DNA from: Alphaproteobacteria bacterium
Lineage (GTDB): Bacteria; Pseudomonadota; Alphaproteobacteria; Caulobacterales; Caulobacteraceae
Assembly: GCA_028869395.1 (NCBI GenBank)
Contig: JAGWSE010000079.1
Coordinates: 1-17,040, forward strand
DNA length: 17,040 bases
Reading direction: 5' to 3'
Shown here: positions 7,684 to 14,111 of the stretch, piece by piece
Position numbering within the stretch: position 1 is the stretch's first letter
Layout: every line of letters starts with the position of its first letter
Translations under genes and position numbers: made by a program
The notes under the pieces: generated by a model
What the model was told of the DNA's origin: nothing
Databases searched by the model: none
The model's input: only the letters and a program-made list of their open reading frames with translations

Positions 7684-9027
7684 ATGAAGATGCTCGGCCG
7701 CGCCCGACCGACGGCGTCGCTTTTCGTCCAGCTCCTCACGCTGACGCTGCTGACCCTGGTCGCGGCCGAGGCCATCAGCCTGCTGCTGATCTTCAACCTG
7801 CCTCCGCCCACGCCCGACTTCTACCGTCTGAGCGAGATCGCGCAGACCTATCATGGCGGCGTCAGCGCGTTCGGCGAGCGCCAGCCCCTCGAGCTGACCG
7901 TGGTGAGCAAGCCCGAGGGCGTGCCCCTCGATTCGCGCCATGCGCCACAGCTTCGGCTCGCCCTCGCCAAGGACCTGGGGGTGCCGGTCGAGCAGGTGAT
8001 GATCTTCACCGATGCGAACCCCTTCGCCGACCGCCGCGTCTTCCGCACCTTGCGCGCCAAGCTGGCCCGGGAGGGCGTCCAGGAGGAGCATTTCCTGGTC
8101 GCGCCGTTCGCCGTTGCGGTTCCGCGCCCGGACGGACGCTGGAACGAGGTCCGGCCCCAGCCGGCCTTCGGCCTCAACCCCTGGCAGCAGCGCATCGCGC
8201 TGTGGTTCGTGCTGACCGCGCTCGCCATGTCCCCGGTGTCCTATGTGTTCGCCCGCAGGCTTTCGGCGCCGATCCGCCTGTTCGCCGACGCCGCCGAGCG
8301 TCTCGGCCGCGATCCCCGCGCGCCGCCCTTGGCGCTCAAGGGCTCGACGGAGATCGCCGTGGCGGTCCGCGCCTTCAACGACATGCAGGAGCGCCTCAGG
8401 CGTTACGTGGACGACCGCACCGCCATGGTGGGCGCCATCGCCCACGACCTCCGCACCCCCCTCACCCGCATGCGGTTCCGCATCGAGGCGCTTCCCGAGG
8501 ACCAGAAGCTTCGCCTGCAGAGCGACATCGAGCAGATGGAGCAGATGGTCTCCGCCGCCCTCACCTTCGTGCGCGACGCCAGCCAGCCCGGCCACCGCAC
8601 GCCGCTCGAGCTCTCCTCGCTGCTCGAGAGCCTCTGCGACGAGATGGCCGAGACCGGCGCCGCAACACAGGTCGAGACAGGCGAGAAGGTGGTGCTTGAG
8701 GGCGATCCCATGGCGTTGCGGCGCCTGTTCGCCAACCTCCTGGACAACGCCGTGAAGTTCGGCGGACAGGCCCGGGCGCGGGTCTTCCAGCAGGACGCCA
8801 ACGCCGTGGTGGAAATCGACGACGACGGTCCGGGCATCCCGCCCCAGGACCGCGAGCGCGTCTTCGATCCCTTCTACCGGCGCGAGCCGTCGCGCAACCG
8901 CCAGACCGGCGGCGCGGGGCTCGGCCTCGCCATTGTCCGCTCCATCGCCCGCGGGCATGGCGGCGACGTGGCCCTCGTCAACCGCACGGGCGGCGGGCTG
9001 ACGGCGCGGGTGCGGCTGCCGCTCTGA
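7684..9027 (+). CDS. Sensor histidine kinase, EnvZ-like, partner of the upstream regulator
   Basis: A 447-aa membrane kinase. TM1 is at about 14-38, a periplasmic sensor segment spans about 39-168, and TM2 is at about 169-190, followed by a HAMP linker (191-243). The H-box AIAHDLRTPLTR (251-262) contains the phosphorylated His254. The ATPase domain shows the N box NLLDNAVKFG (351-360), the G1 box EIDDDGPGIP (377-386), the F box FDPFYR (394-399) and the G2 box GAGLGLAIVRS (410-420). It is complete and should be active. The domain order and OmpR-type partner match EnvZ-like osmosensor or envelope-stress kinases, but the periplasmic part does not identify the stimulus. It is 13 nt downstream of the regulator gene. 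Confidence 0.94.
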   Translation: MKMLGRARPTASLFVQLLTLTLLTLVAAEAISLLLIFNLPPPTPDFYRLSEIAQTYHGGVSAFGERQPLELTVVSKPEGVPLDSRHAPQLRLALAKDLGVPVEQVMIFTDANPFADRRVFRTLRAKLAREGVQEEHFLVAPFAVAVPRPDGRWNEVRPQPAFGLNPWQQRIALWFVLTALAMSPVSYVFARRLSAPIRLFADAAERLGRDPRAPPLALKGSTEIAVAVRAFNDMQERLRRYVDDRTAMVGAIAHDLRTPLTRMRFRIEALPEDQKLRLQSDIEQMEQMVSAALTFVRDASQPGHRTPLELSSLLESLCDEMAETGAATQVETGEKVVLEGDPMALRRLFANLLDNAVKFGGQARARVFQQDANAVVEIDDDGPGIPPQDRERVFDPFYRREPSRNRQTGGAGLGLAIVRSIARGHGGDVALVNRTGGGLTARVRLPL

Positions 9028-9269
9028 CGAGCGTTGCCGCGTTCACCGCCGCGTGACGAAAACTCGTGGATCGACGAACGCAACCTTGGCTGCGTTTCGA
9101 TGGTTAGCCAGACCGCAACCCCGCGAGACGCCCATGCCCGGCCCGGAAATCCATATCGACCAAGCCCTTCCGGCGGGCGCCGGACGCCCTTCGGTGCGCC
9201 CGGTTCCACACCGGCCGCGTGACGAACGGCCGCCCTGCGGCGTCCCGCTCGAGTAGGAGAGCTGGACTG
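9028..9269. other. Spacer between the kinase gene and the KGG gene
   Basis: A 242-bp region without a credible gene; short open frames here have no ribosome-binding site and no family-like content. I looked for an EcfG promoter because the next gene is a stress-type protein. The closest plus-strand candidate, GGAAA at 9145-9149, is followed 16-17 nt later by CCTT or CTTC, not by GTT. No clear sigma-70 promoter or terminator stands out. Confidence 0.5.
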
Positions 9270-9485
9270 ATGCCCACTGTAGAATCTGGAAAACCCCGCG
9301 CCCGTCGAGGGTTCGCGGCCATGAACCCGGAGCGCCGGCGCGAAATCGCCCGCAAAGGCGGCGCAAGCGTGCCGGGCGAGAAACGCAGCTTCGCCAAGGA
9401 CCGCGACCTGGCGGCCTCCGCCGGCCGCAAGGGGGGCGAAGCCTCCCGCGGCGGCGGCCGCTCCCGGAACAACCGGCAAGGCTAG
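9270..9485 (+). CDS. KGG-repeat stress-induced protein (GsiB/YciG-like)
   Basis: A 71-aa, very hydrophilic, basic protein with two KGG motifs, AMNPERRREIARKGG (17-31) and DLAASAGRKGGEAS (46-59). This is the repeat pattern of the KGG domain found in Bacillus GsiB and E. coli YciG. Such proteins are general-stress or desiccation-associated and are probably unstructured in solution; the biochemical role is unknown. The frame is open from an upstream ATG at 9219, but the ATG at 9270 follows AGGAGAG (9255-9261) and removes a non-conserved leader, so I chose it. Its stop interlocks with that of the converging egtBD gene (9482). It lies within a stress-related cluster, but I found no EcfG promoter for it. 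Confidence 0.82.
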   Translation: MPTVESGKPRARRGFAAMNPERRREIARKGGASVPGEKRSFAKDRDLAASAGRKGGEASRGGGRSRNNRQG

Positions 9486-11692
9486 CCGCGGAGCAGCACG
9501 ACAGCGAAGGCGGGCGCGGGGCACGTCCACTTCCGCTGGAGCTTCCAGCCCGCCTGGTCCGCCAGGCGGGCGAAGCCGTCGACGGTGAACTTGTGCGAAT
9601 TCTCCGTGTGCAGCATTTCCCCCGCCGCGAAGGCGAACCGCCGCCCGGCGATGCGCACCTCCTGGTCGCGAAGGCTCTTAAGGTGCATCTCGATGCGCCG
9701 CTCCGACCCGTTCCACAGCGCGATGTGGGCGAAGGCGTCCAGGTCGAAGTCGCTCCCGAGCTCGCGGTTTATCCGCACCAGCAGGTTCTTGTTGAACGCC
9801 GCCGTGACGCCCAACCGGTCGTCGTAGGCCGCGACCAGCTCGTCCTCCGGCTTCTCCAGATCGATACCGACCAGAAGCGACGCGCCCAAGCCGAGCAGCC
9901 GCCGTGCGCCGGCGAGGAAGCTTACGGCCTCCTCCCGCGTGAAATTGCCGATCGTCGAGCCGGGGAAAAAGCCCACCACGGGACGCCCTGCCACCGCCGC
10001 CGGCAGTTCGATGGCGCGGCTGAAGTCCTCCACCAGCGGCGCGACGGTCAGGCGCGGGTAGTCCCGGCGCAGGGAATCGGCGGCCGCCCGCAGCGCCTCC
10101 GGGCTGATGTCGATGGGGACGTAGGCCCCGATCTGCGGCGCGGCGTCGAGCACGATACGGGTCTTGACGCTGGCGCCGGATCCGAACTCCACGAGCGCGG
10201 CGCCGGCCGGGATGGCCTGGGACATCTCCGCGGCGTGCGCCCGCAGCAGTCCGATCTCCGTACGCGTCGGATAGTATTCGGGCAGCGCGCAGATCGCCTC
10301 AAACAGGCGCGAGCCCTCGCCGTCGTAGAAATGCTTGGGCGGGATCTGCTTGGGCGTCCTTGAGAGACCGTCGAGCACATCCGCCTCTAAGCTCCCTTCC
10401 CCCTCGGCGCGCTCGGTCAGCGCCATGTCGCGGGCCAGTCGGACGCCCGAGAACATCCAGCGCTGGTGCGGATAGAAGAAGTTGCGATAGCTCGCCCGCA
10501 CATGGCCGCCGGGCGTGACGCAGGCGCCGCCGCGCAGCACGAACTGCCCCGCCATGAACTTGCCGTTGTACTCACCGACCGCGCCGCCGGCTGGCCGGAA
10601 TCCGGGATAGGGCGAATAGGCGCTCCGGGTCCATTCCCAAGCGTCGCCGAACATCTGGCGAAGCCCCTCGCCTGGTGAGGCAGGGGCGGGCTCCAGACGG
10701 CCGCTGGCCAGGAAGTTGCCGACGACGGCCAGCCCTTGCGCGGCGCGTTCCCACTCGGCCTCGGTGGGCAGCCGCGCGCCCGTCCAGGTGGCGAAGGCGT
10801 CGGCCTCGTAGAAGCTCACGTGGTTCACCGGCTGGGCGGGATCGACGGCCCGCAGGCCGTGCAGGGTCATGGCCGCCCAGCCGTCCGGCGTCTCCTGCCA
10901 GTAGAGGGGGCTGCGCCAGCCTTCCGCCTGCACGCGGGCCCAACCTTCCGCCAGCCACAGCTCTGGCCGCGCGTAGCCGCCGTCAGCCATGAAGGCGAGC
11001 CACTCGCCGTTGGTGACCAGTCGGTCGGCAATCTCGAAGGGCTCCAGCCACACCTTGTGGCGTGGCCCCTCGTTGTCGAAGGCGAACCCCTCCCCGTGCG
11101 CGCCGATCTCGGCAAGCCCGCCCTCGAAGCGCTGGAAGGCGAGTGGCGTCGCCTCCACCGCGGGCCAGCTCTTCGGCGGGGCGTAGGCCGGATGCAAGGG
11201 CGAACAGGCGAACAGGTTCAGGATGTCCATCAGGAGCAGTTCCTGATGCTGCTCCTCGTGCGCCAGGCCCAGGTCGAGCAGATCGTCCAGGCCGTCTGCG
11301 CCCGAGCCGAGCAGCCGCCACATGCCGGCGTCCACATGCGCCCGGTACGCCATCACGTCGTCCACGGAGGGACGCGTCAGCAACCCACGTTCGGGGCGCG
11401 GCTGACGCGGCCCCAGGGCCTCGTAGTAGGAATTGAAGAGATAGGCGAAGCGCGGGTCGAACGCCCGGTAGCCCGGCAGATGCGGCTCCAGGAGAAACGT
11501 CTCGAAGAACCAGCTGGTGTGCGCCAGGTGCCACTTCGCCGGGCTGGCGTCCGGCATGGACTGCGCCTGCTGGTCCTCCGGCGTGAGCGCCCGCGTGAGC
11601 GCCTCGGTGGCCTGGCGGACCGCGCGGTACCGTGAAAGCGCGGAGGCTGCGGCCGGCCGGACAGCGACCGGCGCCGGGTCTTCAGGCTTCAT
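9482..11692 (-). CDS. egtBD: Fused ergothioneine biosynthesis protein: EgtB (hercynine oxygenase) - EgtD (histidine N-methyltransferase)
   Basis: A 736-aa protein with two complete enzymes in one frame. Residues about 12-422 are EgtB: a DinB-like helical domain with iron ligands WHLAH (54-58) and HEEQH (145-149), a Tyr pair in FNSYYE (Tyr89/Tyr90), then the FGE-sulfatase-like domain with LPTEAEWE (308-315) and the terminal GVRLARD. Residues about 424-736 are EgtD: PPKHFYDG (451-458), PEYYPTRTE (471-479), SAM motif VEFGSGASVKT (501-511), PIDIS (526-530), FPGSTIGNF (576-584) and HTENSHKF (695-702). EgtD trimethylates histidine to hercynine; EgtB couples hercynine oxidatively to a cysteine donor. 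The junction contains an in-frame Met423 (10426) without a ribosome-binding site, so separate EgtD initiation is unlikely. The frame extends to a GTG at 11710, but GGGAGG lies between it and the ATG at 11692, which I take as the start. An EcfG-type promoter lies upstream. Confidence 0.93.
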   Translation of the reverse strand: MKPEDPAPVAVRPAAASALSRYRAVRQATEALTRALTPEDQQAQSMPDASPAKWHLAHTSWFFETFLLEPHLPGYRAFDPRFAYLFNSYYEALGPRQPRPERGLLTRPSVDDVMAYRAHVDAGMWRLLGSGADGLDDLLDLGLAHEEQHQELLLMDILNLFACSPLHPAYAPPKSWPAVEATPLAFQRFEGGLAEIGAHGEGFAFDNEGPRHKVWLEPFEIADRLVTNGEWLAFMADGGYARPELWLAEGWARVQAEGWRSPLYWQETPDGWAAMTLHGLRAVDPAQPVNHVSFYEADAFATWTGARLPTEAEWERAAQGLAVVGNFLASGRLEPAPASPGEGLRQMFGDAWEWTRSAYSPYPGFRPAGGAVGEYNGKFMAGQFVLRGGACVTPGGHVRASYRNFFYPHQRWMFSGVRLARDMALTERAEGEGSLEADVLDGLSRTPKQIPPKHFYDGEGSRLFEAICALPEYYPTRTEIGLLRAHAAEMSQAIPAGAALVEFGSGASVKTRIVLDAAPQIGAYVPIDISPEALRAAADSLRRDYPRLTVAPLVEDFSRAIELPAAVAGRPVVGFFPGSTIGNFTREEAVSFLAGARRLLGLGASLLVGIDLEKPEDELVAAYDDRLGVTAAFNKNLLVRINRELGSDFDLDAFAHIALWNGSERRIEMHLKSLRDQEVRIAGRRFAFAAGEMLHTENSHKFTVDGFARLADQAGWKLQRKWTCPAPAFAVVLLRG

Positions 11693-11699
11693 GGCGACG

Positions 11700-11707
11700 C
11701 CTCCCTC
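11700..11707 (-). promoter_or_regulatory. Ribosome-binding site deciding the egtBD start
   Basis: Reading the minus strand, GAGGGAGG ends 7 nt before the ATG at 11692. Because this site lies inside the region that a GTG start at 11710 would translate, it argues for initiation at 11692. Confidence 0.8.
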
Positions 11708-11777
11708 CACTCGCGCACGTGTGGTGCGGCTTGGGTCAAATCAAGGGTGATCGGAGGCGCAATTCCCCCGCAGCGCC

Positions 11778-11802
11778 AACGCAACGCCGCTTCCCGCGTT
11801 CC
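11778..11802 (-). promoter_or_regulatory. EcfG-type general-stress promoter for egtBD
   Basis: On the minus strand GGAAC (11802-11798) is followed after exactly 16 nt by CGTT (11781-11778). This is the published alphaproteobacterial EcfG/SigT consensus, GGAAC-N16/17-CGTT. The -10 element lies about 85 nt upstream of the egtBD ATG, leaving a leader of about 75-80 nt. It is the divergent counterpart of the promoter at 11837-11861. The sequence match is exact; activity is inferred. Confidence 0.75.
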
Positions 11803-11836
11803 CGAAAATCGGCCTGATTCCCGAGATCTTGCCCCC

Positions 11837-11861
11837 GGAACGGATGCCCAGGGGACGCGTT
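11837..11861 (+). promoter_or_regulatory. EcfG-type promoter for the sigma factor gene (possible autoregulation)
   Basis: GGAAC (11837-11841), a 16-nt spacer and CGTT (11858-11861) match the EcfG consensus exactly. The element lies 54 nt upstream of the sigma factor ATG at 11916, a normal promoter distance. An EcfG-group gene behind its own type of promoter suggests positive autoregulation or activation by another EcfG paralog elsewhere in the genome. Confidence 0.78.
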
Positions 11862-11889
11862 CATCGACCGCCGGAGAGCTAGAGGTAGA

Positions 11890-11902
11890 GGCCCTTGGGG
11901 CC
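11890..11902 (+). other. Short GC hairpin in the sigma factor leader
   Basis: GGCCC (11890-11894), loop TTG and GGGCC (11898-11902) form a perfect 5-bp stem. It ends 5 nt before the GAGG ribosome-binding site and 13 nt before the ATG. It might modulate ribosome access, but a stem this short occurs often by chance in GC-rich DNA. Confidence 0.3.
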
Positions 11903-11915
11903 GGATGAGGGCAGC

Positions 11916-12455
11916 ATGGACGCGCCGTCCAGTTGGCGGGACGAAGTCGTCGCACTGATACCAGCCCTGAGGGCGTTCGCCTGGTCGTTGAGCCACAACG
12001 GCTCGGACGCGGACGACCTGGTGCAGGACACCTTGATCAAGGCGTGGACGAACCGCGACAAATTCGAGCCTGGGACGAACCTGCGGGCGTGGCTGTTCAC
12101 GATCCTGCGCAACACCTACTACACCAACGTGCTGCGTCGCCGTCGCGAGGTGCGCGACGAGACCGGCGAATACGCCAGTACGCTCAAGGCGCCGCCGACG
12201 CAGGACTGGAGCATCGCGATGCGCTCGCTGCAGGTCGCATTGCAGCAGCTTCCCGACGAGCACCGCGAGGCGCTGATCCTGGTGGGGGCGGCCGGCCTCT
12301 CGTATGAGGAGGCCGCAGAGATCTGCGGCTGTGCGCTCGGCACCATCAAGAGCCGGGTGAACCGCGCTCGCGCGCGCCTGCTCAAGATCATGGACGCCGA
12401 CGACGCCACCGACGTGATGGCGATCGAGACGATGAGCGTGGCGGGGCGGGCCTAG
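11916..12455 (+). CDS. EcfG-group RNA polymerase sigma factor (general stress response)
   Basis: A 179-aa two-domain ECF sigma factor. Region 2 (about 13-80) includes DADDLVQDTLIKAW (31-44) and KFEPGTNLRAWLFTILRN (49-66), a stretch typical of the alphaproteobacterial EcfG group. Region 4 (about 106-157) has LPDEHREALILVGAAGLSYE (112-131), the helix-turn-helix through EICGCALGTIKSRVNRAR and a short acidic tail. EcfG factors direct RNA polymerase to GGAAC/GTT promoters and are held by NepR anti-sigma factors until PhyR is phosphorylated. The frame is open from a TTG at 11895, but the ATG at 11916 with GAGG (11907-11910) fits better. No nepR lies upstream and no phyR is in the window, so this may be a secondary EcfG paralog or a displaced main factor. 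A NepR-like gene converges on it, with 6 nt between the stop codons. Confidence 0.92.
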   Translation: MDAPSSWRDEVVALIPALRAFAWSLSHNGSDADDLVQDTLIKAWTNRDKFEPGTNLRAWLFTILRNTYYTNVLRRRREVRDETGEYASTLKAPPTQDWSIAMRSLQVALQQLPDEHREALILVGAAGLSYEEAAEICGCALGTIKSRVNRARARLLKIMDADDATDVMAIETMSVAGRA

Positions 12456-12461
12456 CCGCCC

Positions 12462-12632
12462 TCAGCGCGAACCGGTCTTCTTCAGAGGCGGTGTGGTCGC
12501 CGCATCCAGCTGGTCGACGATCGACACCAGGCGATCGGGAACGGGTCTGGCCTGCAGCTTGCCGAACATGCCGCGCAAGGCCTTGTCGAGCGCGTTCTTC
12601 TTCGCGCGGTCACTCTGAGACTTGCTCGCCAT
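12462..12632 (-). CDS. NepR-like anti-sigma factor
   Basis: A 56-aa protein with the NepR plan: a basic, flexible N-terminus (1-12), a first amphipathic helix ALDKALRGMFGKLQ (14-27), the signature turn RPVPDRL (29-35) and a second helix through VSIVDQLD (36-43), then a short basic tail. In the general stress response, NepR sequesters the EcfG sigma factor by contacting its regions 2 and 4, and phosphorylated PhyR relieves this by binding NepR. The PVPDRL core and helix spacing are strong family signs, but the protein is short enough that I call it NepR-like. The start is the ATG at 12632 behind a weak GGGACGGA; the frame continues upstream to 12707 without family-like sequence. Its tail-to-tail position with the sigma gene is unusual. 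No EcfG promoter was found on its own upstream side. Confidence 0.78.
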   Translation of the reverse strand: MASKSQSDRAKKNALDKALRGMFGKLQARPVPDRLVSIVDQLDAATTPPLKKTGSR

Positions 12633-12729
12633 CGGTCCGTCCCACGGCACAGCCTCATTGGATACCCAAGCTCCCGCCGGGGCAACCCGCCGCCGCGCCG
12701 CATCCACTCATTTCGGGCTTCCAACTCAA

Positions 12730-12755
12730 GGAACAGCCCCTTGGGTCCGCCGGTT
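12730..12755 (+). promoter_or_regulatory. EcfG-type promoter for the hydrophilic repeat protein
   Basis: GGAAC (12730-12734), a 17-nt spacer and GGTT (12752-12755). The -35 is exact and the -10 has the invariant GTT with G in place of the preferred C. It lies 39 nt upstream of the ATG at 12794 and within the divergent region shared with the NepR-like gene. Confidence 0.65.
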
Positions 12756-12793
12756 GACCGCACCTGGAGCAGCGACCCTGGAGGATGACGACT

Positions 12794-13804
12794 ATGGCGA
12801 ACCGGGATCAGGGCTGGGGCCACCGCGGCCGGCACGGGCAGCACGACCGCTGGCGCCGCGACGACGAACATCATCGCGCCGAACATGACCGTCCCTGGGA
12901 AGAACGTACTTTCGGCCAGGCCGGCGGCTTGGATCGTCGGGAGGATCGCGACCGGACCGGCCCTCGCGAACCGCGCTGGGAAGGCGGCGAGCCCTGGCGG
13001 GGCGAGGCCCGCTACGGCGCGCGCTACGATCAGGATCGCACCGGTTACGGCGGCCAGGAATACGGCATGGAGGGCGGCCGTGAGCACGATCGGCGCGACG
13101 ACCGGCGCGCCTCCGTCGATCGCGACGAGCGCGAGACCTGGCGGCCCGACCGGGGCGAGCCCTACGGCGACCTGGAGCTCAATCCACGCAACCGCGGCGT
13201 CCAGGAATTCGGGCCGCCGTCGGACTACGCCTACCATCCCCAGGCGGGTCACGAGTTCGACCCCGACTATCTGCACTGGCGCGAGGAGCAGATGCGCAGC
13301 CACGACCGCGATTATCACGACTGGCGGCGTGACCAGCGGCAGGCCTACGACGACGACTACCGGCGCTTCCGCGACGAGCGGCGCGAGCACTTCGGCCGCA
13401 CGTTCCAGGACTGGCGGGCGCAGCGGAGCACGGCCGACGGCGTGCGCTCGGTGACCGTGATGCCGGGCGCCGGCGGCCCCAGCGGGGGCAGCGGCGGCTA
13501 CGGGGCCGATGCGGCGCTTCCCGGCGGCTACGCCACCAACAGCTCCGACAAACCCTCCGGCATGCCCGAGCCGTTCACGGCGATGAACGCCAGCCCGGCC
13601 GCCGGCCAGACCGGCGGCCAGACGCGGGCCGGCAGCGACGGCCCGAGCCGGCCGGGCGACTCCTCGCCGGAGTTCGGCAAGGAGCCGCCGCAGGTCCAGG
13701 CCGCGTCCGGCGGGTGGGACGCCCGCGGCGCGCCCGAGGCGCGGACCGAGGCCGCTCGCGACCCGAAGCGCAAGGACGAGAAGCGCGACGACGAGCGGCG
13801 CTGA
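12794..13804 (+). CDS. Hydrophilic Arg/Asp/Gly-rich repeat protein, predicted stress-induced
   Basis: A 336-aa protein of unknown function without signal peptide or membrane segment. Residues 1-125 are strongly charged and rich in Arg, Asp, Gly, His and Tyr. Residues 155-211 hold four tandem, roughly 14-16-residue units of the form D-Y-x-x-W/F-R-x-x-x (DYLHWREEQ, DYHDWRRDQ, DYRRFRDER, TFQDWRAQR), likely a charged alpha-helical or coiled segment. Residues 220-336 are Gly/Pro/Ala-rich and end in a Lys/Arg/Asp/Glu tail. The composition suggests an intrinsically disordered, hydrophilin-like protein. Two in-frame ATGs exist (12785 and 12794); GGAGG at 12780-12784 abuts the first and is 9 nt from the second, so I use 12794. 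A predicted EcfG promoter and the neighbouring sigma factor suggest a general-stress role. Function is not established. Confidence 0.8.
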   Translation: MANRDQGWGHRGRHGQHDRWRRDDEHHRAEHDRPWEERTFGQAGGLDRREDRDRTGPREPRWEGGEPWRGEARYGARYDQDRTGYGGQEYGMEGGREHDRRDDRRASVDRDERETWRPDRGEPYGDLELNPRNRGVQEFGPPSDYAYHPQAGHEFDPDYLHWREEQMRSHDRDYHDWRRDQRQAYDDDYRRFRDERREHFGRTFQDWRAQRSTADGVRSVTVMPGAGGPSGGSGGYGADAALPGGYATNSSDKPSGMPEPFTAMNASPAAGQTGGQTRAGSDGPSRPGDSSPEFGKEPPQVQAASGGWDARGAPEARTEAARDPKRKDEKRDDERR

Positions 13805-13807
13805 CCG

Positions 13808-14104
13808 CTACTTGCCGTCCTGCGGGTAGATCACCGGCAGCACGAGCGCCGAGGGATGGCTGGCGTCCATGTAGATGCTGTTCTTCGCCACCCTCGGCGG
13901 CAGCTTGTGTTCGCCGGGCGCTTCGCCGGTGTTGGGGTTCACCTCAAACCTCGGGCTGTTCGTCGAGGCGATGTGCAATTCGATCCGGTGGCCCTTCTCG
14001 AACGTCAGCGCCGTGTTCCACAGGTCGATGGTGAGCTCCACGGGCGCGTTCGGCGTCATCATCTTCACGTCGTCAAAGGCCATGGTCGGCGAGCGGGCAC
14101 GCTG
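13808..14104 (-). pseudogene. 3' remnant of a CocE/NonD-family hydrolase
   Basis: About 98 codons, ending at a proper TAG, encode only the C-terminal beta-sandwich portion of CocE/NonD (X-Pro dipeptidyl-peptidase C-terminal) hydrolases. Diagnostic stretches are VELTIDLWNTALTF, KGHRIELHIASTNSPRF, VNPNTG, VAKNSIYMD and HPSALVLPVI. A full family member is roughly 550-650 aa, with the alpha/beta-hydrolase catalytic domain upstream; none of that domain is present. The frame runs on to 14149, but the family-like sequence fades near 14104, where the other truncated gene begins. There is no plausible start signal. The stop codons of this fragment and the preceding gene are 3 nt apart. Confidence 0.8.
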
Positions 14105-14111
14105 CATCGTC

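Noticed and set aside
7645..8958. A 437-codon minus-strand open frame opposite the histidine kinase gene
   Set aside because: It is antisense to a complete kinase with all catalytic boxes; the composition is His/Arg/Gly/Leu-rich without motifs.
9145..9169. Candidate EcfG promoter upstream of the KGG gene (GGAAA ... CCTT)
   Set aside because: The -35 has a mismatch in the last base and neither 16- nor 17-nt spacing reaches a GTT.
11693..11710. GTG start for egtBD at 11710
   Set aside because: The best Shine-Dalgarno (GAGGGAGG) lies downstream of this GTG and at proper spacing from the ATG at 11692.
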